This document shows, one piece after another, positions 14,296 through 21,859 of a stretch of 25,802 nt of DNA. Origin of the DNA: Alphaproteobacteria bacterium (GTDB taxonomy: Bacteria; Pseudomonadota; Alphaproteobacteria; GCA-2731375); the NCBI GenBank assembly GCA_028281075.1, contig JANQKO010000079.1, forward strand, positions 1 to 25,802, given 5' to 3'. Under the pieces are notes generated by a model that was not told the DNA's origin, searched no databases, and saw only the letters and a program-made list of their open reading frames with translations. How positions within the stretch are numbered: position 1 is the stretch's first letter; the number at the start of each line of letters is the position of its first letter. A program made the position numbers and the translations under genes.

Positions 14296-15869
14296 TCGGC
14301 CGGGCCGGGCTGCGGCACCGGTCGCGCGCCGAGACGGCCGGTCGCCGCCCAGGCAAAGCCGGCACCGGCAACGGCGAGGCACAGATCGAAAGCGATGACC
14401 GGCAGATTGCCGTCCGCCGCGAGTTGCCCCCAGCCGGTGCCGCCCACGGCCATGCGGAGCAATGGCAGGGCGACGAAGGCGACGCCGAGCGCCAGCCGGT
14501 AGGCGCGGGCGAGCGTGCGGCCGTCGCGCACGGCGAGGCCGGCGGCGATGGCGATGGCGGCCGCGATCAGAAAGCCGGCCGGTGTCCAGGACAGGGTCCG
14601 CTCCGCCGGCAGGCCGAGGAAGAAGCCGATCCCGCTGCCGGCCATCGCGATGGGCAGGCCATAGCCCACGACCGGAACCGCGCGGGCCAGGCGACGCCAT
14701 GGCGGGTCCGCCGCGCGGCGGCGCAGCCAGAGCCGCAGACCGGTCAGGGTGACGTAGCAGGCGGCCAGCCCCAGCGCGAACCAGACGCCACGCGACAGCA
14801 GGCCGGCGAACGTGCCGAAGTGCAGCGGCGGTATCAGATCGAAGGCCGCGCTGCCGATGGACGGCCGGGTGCCGAGCGCCGGCTTCGGTCCGAGATAGGC
14901 GCCGGTCGCGCCCTCGAAGACCTGCTGCGCGGCGGTGAGGTCGCCTTCGGCCGGGAGATGAAAGATCGTCACGGTGGCATCGGCCCGGCCCCAATGGTGC
15001 ACCGAGAAGCCGGTGGGCATCGTGCCGGCGGCCTCGGCCGAGGTGGCGAGCATGGCGTCGAGATCGGCCAGGGGCATCGGCGTCGGGTCCCCGGCCTCGC
15101 GCGCGCCGACCAGCCGGTCGAAAAAAGCCATCTGGTCGCCGCCGAACGCCACCTTGCCCATGGTCGGCAGCCCGAGCGCGAGGGCGAAGCTGAGGAAGGC
15201 GCCGGTGAAGGCAAGCACGACGGCGAACGGCAGTGCCCAGCTTCCCGCCAGGTTGTGCCTGTCGCGCGCGGTCAGCAGACGGCTGGAGCGGCGCGGCGAG
15301 AGGAACAGGTCCGTGATCAGATGGCGGTGGATCAGGATGCCGGAGATCGCCGAAGCCAGCATCAGCAGGCCGAGCACCCCGGTCGCGTAAAGGCCCCAGG
15401 GATCGGGCAGGTGCAGATTGACATGCAGGTCGACCAGGAATTCGTCGAGCGCGCCCCAGGGGTCGGCGCCGAAGACCTCGGACTGGAAGCCCTGGCGCCG
15501 GGCCAGCACGTCATGGGTCAGCGGGTGCAGCTCGAACAGGACGCCCTTTTCGTCGGGATCGCCCGCGGCATTCGTCTGGTGGCTGTGCAGGAAGGCGACG
15601 ATATGGCCGGCCGAATTGGCGAAGACGCCGATGTCCTCGTGGTAGTCCGCCGGCACCTGGGCGGCCAGTGTCCGCAACGTGCCGTCGAACGGCTGCGCGA
15701 ACGGTGTCTGGGATTTCTTGCCGCTGGCCGACCAGGTGCCGATCTCGAAGGCGAAGACGGCCACCGCGCCGGTCAGCAGTACCACGTAAAGCAGCAGGCC
15801 CAGGACCGCGCCGGACCAGCCATGGATCGCCACCAGCCGCTTGATGCGGTCCTGCGACAGGGTGATCAT
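14292..15869 (-). CDS. PepSY-associated membrane protein, iron/siderophore utilisation (locus A)
   Basis: The 525-aa product starts at ATG 15869 with GGAGA nine bases upstream. It opens with a PepSY_TM pattern, RLVAIHGWSGAVLGLLLYVV, and has further membrane segments near 160-180 (WGLYATGVLGLLMLASAISG), 210-232 and 345-365, then about four more in the last 150 residues. DLHVNLHLPD (about 147-156) carries the histidines typical of the family. Proteins of this group (COG3182, PiuB/FsqB-like) sit in the inner membrane and are thought to act in reductive iron release from siderophores. The C-terminal four-helix extension makes it longer than the 392-aa homologue at 20650. It lies between the DUF3649-like and DUF3325-like genes, a typical operon order. 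Confidence 0.87.
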   Translation of the reverse strand: MITLSQDRIKRLVAIHGWSGAVLGLLLYVVLLTGAVAVFAFEIGTWSASGKKSQTPFAQPFDGTLRTLAAQVPADYHEDIGVFANSAGHIVAFLHSHQTNAAGDPDEKGVLFELHPLTHDVLARRQGFQSEVFGADPWGALDEFLVDLHVNLHLPDPWGLYATGVLGLLMLASAISGILIHRHLITDLFLSPRRSSRLLTARDRHNLAGSWALPFAVVLAFTGAFLSFALALGLPTMGKVAFGGDQMAFFDRLVGAREAGDPTPMPLADLDAMLATSAEAAGTMPTGFSVHHWGRADATVTIFHLPAEGDLTAAQQVFEGATGAYLGPKPALGTRPSIGSAAFDLIPPLHFGTFAGLLSRGVWFALGLAACYVTLTGLRLWLRRRAADPPWRRLARAVPVVGYGLPIAMAGSGIGFFLGLPAERTLSWTPAGFLIAAAIAIAAGLAVRDGRTLARAYRLALGVAFVALPLLRMAVGGTGWGQLAADGNLPVIAFDLCLAVAGAGFAWAATGRLGARPVPQPGPAE

Positions 15870-15897
15870 GACGTATCGTTCTCCATTGGCATCTCCC

Positions 15898-16176
15898 TCA
15901 CGGTCCGCCCCAGACGGCCCAGCCGGCGGCGGCGCCGTTCACGAGCAGCAGCCCTGAAAGGATAACGCCCGCGCGGCCCAGGTTCTCCGCCAGGCAGGCA
16001 TAGAAGAAGGCCGCCGCCCAGATCGCCGGGAACAGGATCAGCGGAAGGATCAGATGGTCGATCCCAGCCGCGCCTTCGGGAAACCACAGCGGCATCGCGG
16101 CCATGACCACGAAGGCTACCGCCATGGCGACCGGGCCGGCCAGGACCCAGCGCAGGACGACGGTTCGGTTTGTCAT
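15898..16176 (-). CDS. DUF3649-like small membrane protein of an iron-uptake operon
   Basis: The 92-aa product starts at ATG 16176 and has three hydrophobic segments: VLRWVLAGPVAMAVAFVVMA, DHLILPLILFPAIWAAAFFYA and GVILSGLLLVNGAAAGWAVW. It lies 39 bases after the TonB receptor gene and 28 bases before the PepSY gene. DUF3649 proteins occupy this slot in siderophore operons; the family assignment is by size, hydropathy and context. Its role is not established, probably in the same inner-membrane iron-handling complex as the PepSY protein. Confidence 0.68.
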   Translation of the reverse strand: MTNRTVVLRWVLAGPVAMAVAFVVMAAMPLWFPEGAAGIDHLILPLILFPAIWAAAFFYACLAENLGRAGVILSGLLLVNGAAAGWAVWGGP

Positions 16177-16215
16177 TTCCGCTGACCCCGCTTCAGGTTA
16201 TCGGCCTGCCGACGG

Positions 16216-18636
16216 TCAGAAGGCGAGCTTCGCCGTGACGCCGAACGTTCGCGGCGCAAGCACGTTGCCGCCGTCGCCATCGGCGCGCGTGACATACTGC
16301 AGGTCGTCGAAGGCATTGCGCACATAGCCGCGGACCAGGATCCCGTCGTGCCGGTAGCTGACACCGAGGTCGAGGTTCCAATAGTCGCCGGCCTCGGTCC
16401 CGTCGTTCTCGTTGAAGTCGCTGAAATACGCGGCGACATAGACGGTCTGGGCATCGACGGTCAGTCCGGGCAGCGCCTCCCAGGCGAGGCCGGCGCTGAA
16501 CGTCAGGTCCGGATCGTCGCCAAAGCCGTTGCCGTCGAAGACCTCTCCGGGGGCATCCAGCTCGGTCTGCAGAAGTCCCAGGCCAAACCGGGTTTGCAGC
16601 ACCTCGGTCAGGCGCGCCTCGATCTCGATCTCGGCGCCGAAGGTTTCGCCATCGATGTTGCGGATCGAATAGTCCGTCGGCCCTCCCGGCCCGAACACGT
16701 AGGTATGATAGCCGTCATACCGGTTGTAGAAGGCCGTGGCCGCCACGACGATGCCGGCGTCATTGAAGCCGCCGCGGTAGCCGGTTTCGATCGTATCGAC
16801 GAATTCGGGATCGAAAACGAAGGGGACGCCCGTGACGAAGTTCACGCCGGCGCCACCGGAATTGAAGCCGCGCCGGTAGGTGGCGAAGACGTTCTGGTCC
16901 GCCGACAGCGCATAGGACAGGCCGGCTTTCGGCAGGAAAACGGTATCGGACTCGCTGAAATCGACCACCGCGTTGTTGCCGAACGCGTTCAGCGTCGTGT
17001 TGAACGTGTTGCTTTCGTATTGCACCCGCCCGCCGGCGATCAGCTCGAACCGGTTGCCCAGATCGAACGTCATGTCGGCGAACGCCGCCGCCGTCTCCCG
17101 TTCGCCCGACGTATCGAAGTCGAAGCCGAGTCCATACGCCGCGGTCTTGTCCTGCCGTTGCAGGGTGACGCCGACGATGCCGCCGGCAAATCCGCCCAGG
17201 TCCGTGAAGGCATAGGCGAGGTCCTGGACCAATCGCTCGTCGACGATGCTGTCGAAACCGACGAAGGTTTCGGTCGAAACCGCGTTGCCGGAATAGTCGT
17301 CCCGGAAATAGCTGGTCGTGGCGGTCAGCTCGCCCGGTCCGAGGAGATAGGAAAGATCGAGCTTGCCGCCGAACGCCTTGGTATCGAAAACGCGCTGGGC
17401 GAACCGATTGATCCTTTCGGCCGGCTCGCCGCCGAAGGACGTGGCGGTCACGAACGAGTCGAATGCCGGATTGCGGCCTTGCTGGTATTCGAGTTGCAGG
17501 AGGCCGGCAAGATCTGAAACCGCGGCGGGCTCGAGGAGAAACTTGGCCCGGCCGGCGATACGGTCGAACTGGCTGAGACTGTCGTTCGGCTCGCTGTCGC
17601 CGGCGGCGATGAAGTCGATCGGTATGTCGCCATCTTCGTATTCCAGCACGAACCGCGACGCCAACCGATCCTCGATCAGGACGTCGTTGTACATCAGGCC
17701 GCTGCGGTGGCTCAGCTCGCCGATCTCGTCATATCGCAGCGTGCCCTGAATCTCGGCCTGGCGGTCGAAGACGGGGTTTTTCGTATTGACGACGAAGGCG
17801 CCGGAGATGGCGTTCGCGCCGCGAACCGTGGTTTGCGGCCCGCGGAGCACCTCGACCTGCTCGGCGTCGAACAGGGTGTTGAAACCGTTGTTGGGATAGG
17901 AAATCGGTCGGGACACGCCGTCCACGACCAGCGACGCCCTTGGCGTCGTGCCGTTCAAATCGTTCCCGGCGATGCCAAGCGGCCCGTCGGAATTGGCGCC
18001 CCGGATCGGCGGCAGAAAATCCGGCGGCACGGGCACGACGTTCGGCGCCGATCGTATGGCGTCATAGACCGTGCTCGCGTCGGCGCGCGCGATCGCCGCG
18101 CCGTCCAGCACCGTCACGCTTGCCTCGGTCTCGATGAGCGAGGTCTCGACCCGTTCGCCGGTAACGATCAGCGGCGCCAGCCGCACCGGCCCGCTGCTCC
18201 GGTCAGCCACGGCCCGTTCCAGCGTCACGGTCGTGGCGTCGACATGGCGCCAGGTCAGGTCCGTGCCGCCAAGGAGCCGCCGCAGCGCCGCCGCCGCCGT
18301 GAAACGGCCGACCACGGCGGGCGCGTCCTTGCCGGCCGTGATGGCGGCGTCGGCCGTGACCTGCAGGCCCGCCTGCCGACCGAAGGCGAGCAACGCGGTG
18401 GGCAGCGGCTGGCCGGGAATGTCGAAACGGATCGTCGGCCCGGCCTGGGGCCGTGATGACTGCGCGAGGGTCGGCGTTCGCGCGGTGTCGTCGGACCTCG
18501 CCGGCATATCCCGCGCCGTTTCGTTCGCGGCGGCCGGCAGGACGATCAGCGCCAGTCCGACTCCCAACGCCGCCGTCCGCATCCGCGACGCCGCAGCCTC
18601 GCGCGGTGCCGAACACGCCTGTTTCCTCTGTCCCAT
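16216..18636 (-). CDS. TonB-dependent outer-membrane receptor with STN signalling domain (locus A)
   Basis: The 806-aa protein starts at ATG 18636; a signal peptide lies at about 19-38 (MRTAALGVGLALIVLPAAA), so ATG at residue 19 is an alternative start. The STN (secretin/TonB short N-terminal) domain follows at about 69-145 (RFDIPGQPLPTALLAFG). The plug is at about 160-290, with VDGVSRPISYPNN and QVEVLRGPQTTVRGANA. The beta-barrel ends in TFGVTAKLAF with the usual terminal Phe. STN-bearing receptors import a ferric chelate and signal its presence to a FecR-type protein and ECF sigma factor; both are encoded just upstream. The substrate cannot be told from sequence. A 9-bp palindrome lies 24-46 bases before the start. 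Confidence 0.93.
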   Translation of the reverse strand: MGQRKQACSAPREAAASRMRTAALGVGLALIVLPAAANETARDMPARSDDTARTPTLAQSSRPQAGPTIRFDIPGQPLPTALLAFGRQAGLQVTADAAITAGKDAPAVVGRFTAAAALRRLLGGTDLTWRHVDATTVTLERAVADRSSGPVRLAPLIVTGERVETSLIETEASVTVLDGAAIARADASTVYDAIRSAPNVVPVPPDFLPPIRGANSDGPLGIAGNDLNGTTPRASLVVDGVSRPISYPNNGFNTLFDAEQVEVLRGPQTTVRGANAISGAFVVNTKNPVFDRQAEIQGTLRYDEIGELSHRSGLMYNDVLIEDRLASRFVLEYEDGDIPIDFIAAGDSEPNDSLSQFDRIAGRAKFLLEPAAVSDLAGLLQLEYQQGRNPAFDSFVTATSFGGEPAERINRFAQRVFDTKAFGGKLDLSYLLGPGELTATTSYFRDDYSGNAVSTETFVGFDSIVDERLVQDLAYAFTDLGGFAGGIVGVTLQRQDKTAAYGLGFDFDTSGERETAAAFADMTFDLGNRFELIAGGRVQYESNTFNTTLNAFGNNAVVDFSESDTVFLPKAGLSYALSADQNVFATYRRGFNSGGAGVNFVTGVPFVFDPEFVDTIETGYRGGFNDAGIVVAATAFYNRYDGYHTYVFGPGGPTDYSIRNIDGETFGAEIEIEARLTEVLQTRFGLGLLQTELDAPGEVFDGNGFGDDPDLTFSAGLAWEALPGLTVDAQTVYVAAYFSDFNENDGTEAGDYWNLDLGVSYRHDGILVRGYVRNAFDDLQYVTRADGDGGNVLAPRTFGVTAKLAF

Positions 18637-18659
18637 ACACGACCATCCCGCAGCATAGC

Positions 18660-18682
18660 ATGCGAATGCCTTTCATTCGCAT
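18660..18682. promoter_or_regulatory. Iron-responsive (Fur-like) operator before the locus A receptor
   Basis: ATGCGAATG (18660-18668) and its exact reverse complement CATTCGCAT (18674-18682) enclose five bases. The half-site TGCGAA recurs at 20502. Its position just upstream of the receptor start suits repression by an iron regulator such as Fur; the assignment is an inference from context. Confidence 0.55.
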
Positions 18683-18755
18683 TTCTTTGTCCATGACGAG
18701 GAGGTCGGAGGTTTTTTTCAGGGGAATGCCGAAATACACCGCGCCGCCGCGTGCC

Positions 18756-19769
18756 CTACCGCAGGACGCGCAGAAACGGCGTGATTTCGTGGACCCGGCC
18801 GCCGGCCGGATGCACCAGCGCCTGCAAGGCGCTGTCGGGATCGTGCAGGTCGTAGATGCCGTTCACACGGCGCGCGGCCAGGCGATCGTCGGCGATCACG
18901 ATCCACCCCGACCGGTAGCGCCGCAGCGTCGCCACGACCTCGGCGACGCTGGCATCGACCACCAGCAGCCTGCCGTGGCGCCAGGCCGCCATGTCGCCGG
19001 GTGGCCGCCGGTCCAGGACGGCGGTCGCCGTGTCGTTGGCGACGTGAAGCGTGCGGCCGCCGTCCAGGCGGACGTCGATCGGCGGAGTCGTTGCCGCCGA
19101 GCGCGCGCCGACGCGACCGCTGGCGACCTCGACCGAGACCGCATGGTCCGAGACCCGGACGCCGAAGGCGGTGCCCAGCGCCCTCGCCGCCAACCCATTG
19201 GCCTCGACGACGAACGGACGCCGGGCATCGGGTGTCACCTCGAAGAACGCCTCGCCCGCCAGCAGGACCACGGCGCGGCGTTCGGCGGTGAAGCGCAGGT
19301 CGACGGCGCTCTCCGGCGCCAGGTGCACGATGCTGCCGTCGGCCAGCGTGAGCGCGCGGATCTCGGCGGCGGTGACGTGATCGGCCCGCAGATGCAGCAG
19401 CAGCGACGGCCCGAAGGCCAGCAGCAGGCACGCCGCCGCGGCGATCACCGCCATGCGCAGGCCGATCCGGTGTCGCCGCCAGGTCCCGACGCCGCGCGGC
19501 GTGTCCGGCGGGCGCCCGGCGGCGACGCCAGCCGGCCCGGGCGCCGGTGGATGTTCTGCCTCCCAGGCCGCGGCCGTCGCCGGCGGCACGTCGCCCATGA
19601 CCTGCCAGGTCCGCCGGGCCTGGTTCCAGGCGCGGCGATGATCCGGACCGGCGGACAGCCAGGTTTCCATGCCGGTGCGCAGGGCCGGATCGTCGGGCGC
19701 TTCGCGCAGGCGCATGAGCCAGTCCATCGCCTCGTCGAGGCGCGGGTCGGGTGATCGCTGTTCGCTCAT
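18756..19769 (-). CDS. fecR: FecR-type anti-sigma/signal transducer (locus A)
   Basis: The 337-aa product is taken from ATG 19769 (MSEQRSPDPRLDEAMDW); a GTG at 19802 gives 11 more residues, and neither has a clear ribosome site. The cytoplasmic N-terminus resembles DUF4880 (DEAMDWLMRLREAPDDP...WLSAGPDHRRAWNQ). One membrane helix follows (RMAVIAAAACLLLAFGP), then the periplasmic FecR domain (LADGSIVHLAPESAVDLRF, AGEAFFEVTPD) and a C-terminal part that would contact the STN domain of the receptor. FecR proteins pass the receptor signal to a FecI-type sigma factor. The gene lies between the sigma and receptor genes on the same strand. Confidence 0.92.
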   Translation of the reverse strand: MSEQRSPDPRLDEAMDWLMRLREAPDDPALRTGMETWLSAGPDHRRAWNQARRTWQVMGDVPPATAAAWEAEHPPAPGPAGVAAGRPPDTPRGVGTWRRHRIGLRMAVIAAAACLLLAFGPSLLLHLRADHVTAAEIRALTLADGSIVHLAPESAVDLRFTAERRAVVLLAGEAFFEVTPDARRPFVVEANGLAARALGTAFGVRVSDHAVSVEVASGRVGARSAATTPPIDVRLDGGRTLHVANDTATAVLDRRPPGDMAAWRHGRLLVVDASVAEVVATLRRYRSGWIVIADDRLAARRVNGIYDLHDPDSALQALVHPAGGRVHEITPFLRVLR

Positions 19770-19895
19770 CGCAGGGCCCCGTGGGTGCCGGGCACCGGCC
19801 ACGCCCGCATCCGCGCGCGCCGCCGCCGCGTTGTCCCATCCCTGACTATGACGGCCTGCCCCGGAATTTCTTTCATCGCCCGCCCGGCCCCCACG

Positions 19896-20426
19896 TCAAT
19901 CTTCGGACCGCGGGCCGAGCCGGACGGCGATCCTGAGCAGCGCGTCCCGCACCAGCCGGTGAGCGGTGGGCACGGAGACCCCGAGCCGCTCGGCGATCTC
20001 GCTGAGCGTGTAGCCGCCGAAGCGATGCATCTCGACGGCAATGCGTGCCTTCGGGCTCAGCTCGGCCAGCGCCTCGGTCGCGCGGGCCAGGTCCTGGCGG
20101 TGCAGCAGCTCCTGCTCCGGCGTGCGCGGCATGTCCGGCAGCATCCACCAGGCCGGTTCGTCCGCCTGCCGGCGCTGTTCGACCGCGCGCTGGCGGATCC
20201 AGTCGATCGCGAGATTGCGGATGATCCGATAGAGGTAGGCGACCGGACGCTCGACCGGTGTCCCGGGCCGGCGCCGGGCGGCGGCAAAGCGAATGAACGC
20301 TTCCTGCACCAGGTCTTCCGCCTGCGCGCGGCTGCCGACGAGGCCGGTCGCATAGTCGACGAGCGCCCCTCGGTGCGTCATGAAAAGGCCGCGGGTGGTA
20401 CTGGTACTGTCCTGACCCTGCGTCAC
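19896..20426 (-). CDS. fecI: FecI-type ECF sigma factor (locus A)
   Basis: About 176 aa from GTG 20426, preceded closely by AAGGGG; the alternative ATG inside (MTHRGALVDY) would remove the usual N-terminal residues. Region 2 reads AEDLVQEAFIRFAAARR and YLYRIIRNLAIDWIRQR; region 4 reads ALAELSPKARIAVEMHRF and YTLSEIAERLGVSVPTAHR, the helix-turn-helix that binds the -35 element. No domain is missing. It should direct transcription of the receptor operon when the anti-sigma partner signals. A TGCGAAC/GTTCGCA palindrome lies about 75-90 bases upstream, suggesting iron control. Confidence 0.92.
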   Translation of the reverse strand: MTQGQDSTSTTRGLFMTHRGALVDYATGLVGSRAQAEDLVQEAFIRFAAARRRPGTPVERPVAYLYRIIRNLAIDWIRQRAVEQRRQADEPAWWMLPDMPRTPEQELLHRQDLARATEALAELSPKARIAVEMHRFGGYTLSEIAERLGVSVPTAHRLVRDALLRIAVRLGPRSED

Positions 20427-20501
20427 GCATCCCCTTCGACCGGCGCCGGCGCGATCACCGGACATCGAGTGGTAAGCGTCGCACGAGCGGACGGATCTAA
20501 T

Positions 20502-20516
20502 TGCGAACCGTTCGCA
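20502..20516. promoter_or_regulatory. Iron-responsive (Fur-like) operator before the locus A sigma gene
   Basis: TGCGAAC and GTTCGCA flank a single C, a 7-1-7 palindrome, the geometry of a Fur box. It lies in the 223-base gap between the locus B PepSY gene and the locus A sigma gene, where the locus A promoter must be. The binding protein (Fur, Irr or another) is not shown by sequence. Confidence 0.6.
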
Positions 20517-20649
20517 TTTAGTAATAGTCGGCGGCGTGCCTTCATGCAAGCCGGCCATGGCTATACATAGGGCCAGGCTGATGCCGTCGCTGCGATCAGG
20601 GCGGAACCGGCAGGCACGGTTGCAGACGTCGGCCGGCTTGATCCGCACA

Positions 20650-21828
20650 TCATTCGATCGCTGTTCTCTCCCCACGCGCCGTCGCGGGATGCGTGCGCGT
20701 CTTCGCCTGTCGGTGCCGCCACGCCTTGCGCTTGTTCCGCCAGATAACGAGACCGGTCGCGATAAACACGACGGGACTCAGGCCGGCGAGCAACATCGCG
20801 ATCTTGCCGGGCACGCCGAGGATGTCGCCGGAATGCGTCGGCACCAGCCACTCCCACCTGATCTGGTAGCCGAGCGTGCTGCGGTATGTCGAGGCATGGC
20901 TGTGGAGCGCGCCGTTGTCGGCATAGAACCGCGCGTAGCTTCGCCCGCGAGGATGGCCGTTGGAGAAGCTGCGGACCGAGAAATGATAGAAGGGCCGGTC
21001 TTCGGAAGGTATCGCCACCCATGCAAGCTGCCCGTTTGGCAGGAGTTCCCGAACCCGAACTTTCAAGCCGTCGATATCGGCCCGCCAGCGCGCGTTCACG
21101 GTCCGCTGCTCCGGCACCCTGCGTTCGGGAATGTCGAGAAACGCCTCCAACACGGGAAAGGTATATTGCGGCCAGATAATGACGATGCCGGTGAAGGTGG
21201 CGATCGCCAATGGAAGCAGCAGATAGATACCCGTTACCCGATGCAGATCCATGTTAAGGCGGTGACCGCGCGCGCCCCGCTTGATGGCGAAAGCCTGCCG
21301 CACCTTCGTGCGTCGCGGCCACCAGAGCACCAGTCCGGTAAGGCACGAGACGAGCAAGAGCACCGCGCTTACGCCAAGGATGGTCTTCCCCACCTCACCC
21401 ATAAGCAGATCTATGTGAAACTGCCAGATCAGCCGTACCGGATTGGCGCCGGAACGTAAGCCGATTGATTTCCCGGCATACTGGTCAAACGCGACCTCGT
21501 ACCGAGGTGTTAGCCATGCTTCATCGGCTGGATCGTGAAGCCAGATCAGATACGGCCCGTTGGGGGCGTGACGGAAGATGATCCGCTGAGGCGTAAGGTC
21601 CGGATATGCCTGCCGCACCTCCACGAGCACACGGGACAGGGGCATCGCCGGGCGCCGAGCGGAATTGCCCTCATCGCCGCCGAGCTCGAAGAACTCCGGG
21701 TGCAGCAGCCGGTCCAGTTCCTCTTCGAAAACGATGATGCTGCCGCTCACGCAGACAAGTACGAACCAGGCGCCAAGCAGGAGGCCAAGGTAGAGATGGA
21801 TTTTTCCTATGACAGCTTTCACGGTCAC
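20650..21828 (-). CDS. PepSY-associated membrane protein (locus B)
   Basis: The 392-aa product starts at GTG 21828, 31 bases after the receptor gene; no strong ribosome site is seen, so translation may be coupled. It opens KIHLYLGLLLGAWFVLVCVS, the PepSY_TM start, and contains WQFHIDLLMGEVGK, a membrane helix VSAVLLLVSCLTGLVLWW, NMDLHRVTGIYLLLPLAIA and a last helix near VPGKIAMLLAGLSPVVFI. Conserved His residues (FHIDLL, DLHR, PTHSG) fit the COG3182 family, inner-membrane proteins linked to siderophore iron reduction. It lacks the extra C-terminal helices of the locus A homologue. Confidence 0.9.
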   Translation of the reverse strand: MTVKAVIGKIHLYLGLLLGAWFVLVCVSGSIIVFEEELDRLLHPEFFELGGDEGNSARRPAMPLSRVLVEVRQAYPDLTPQRIIFRHAPNGPYLIWLHDPADEAWLTPRYEVAFDQYAGKSIGLRSGANPVRLIWQFHIDLLMGEVGKTILGVSAVLLLVSCLTGLVLWWPRRTKVRQAFAIKRGARGHRLNMDLHRVTGIYLLLPLAIATFTGIVIIWPQYTFPVLEAFLDIPERRVPEQRTVNARWRADIDGLKVRVRELLPNGQLAWVAIPSEDRPFYHFSVRSFSNGHPRGRSYARFYADNGALHSHASTYRSTLGYQIRWEWLVPTHSGDILGVPGKIAMLLAGLSPVVFIATGLVIWRNKRKAWRHRQAKTRTHPATARGERTAIE

Positions 21829-21859
21829 GGCGCACGAGCCGGGCGGCCGGAACTCGGTG

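Noticed and set aside
14424..15965. 513-aa plus-strand frame opposite the PepSY gene
   Set aside because: No family pattern; the minus frame has clear membrane helices and PepSY motifs.
19800..19802. GTG at 19802 as the FecR start of locus A
   Set aside because: ATG 19769 begins the conserved part directly; neither has a strong ribosome site, so the ATG was preferred.
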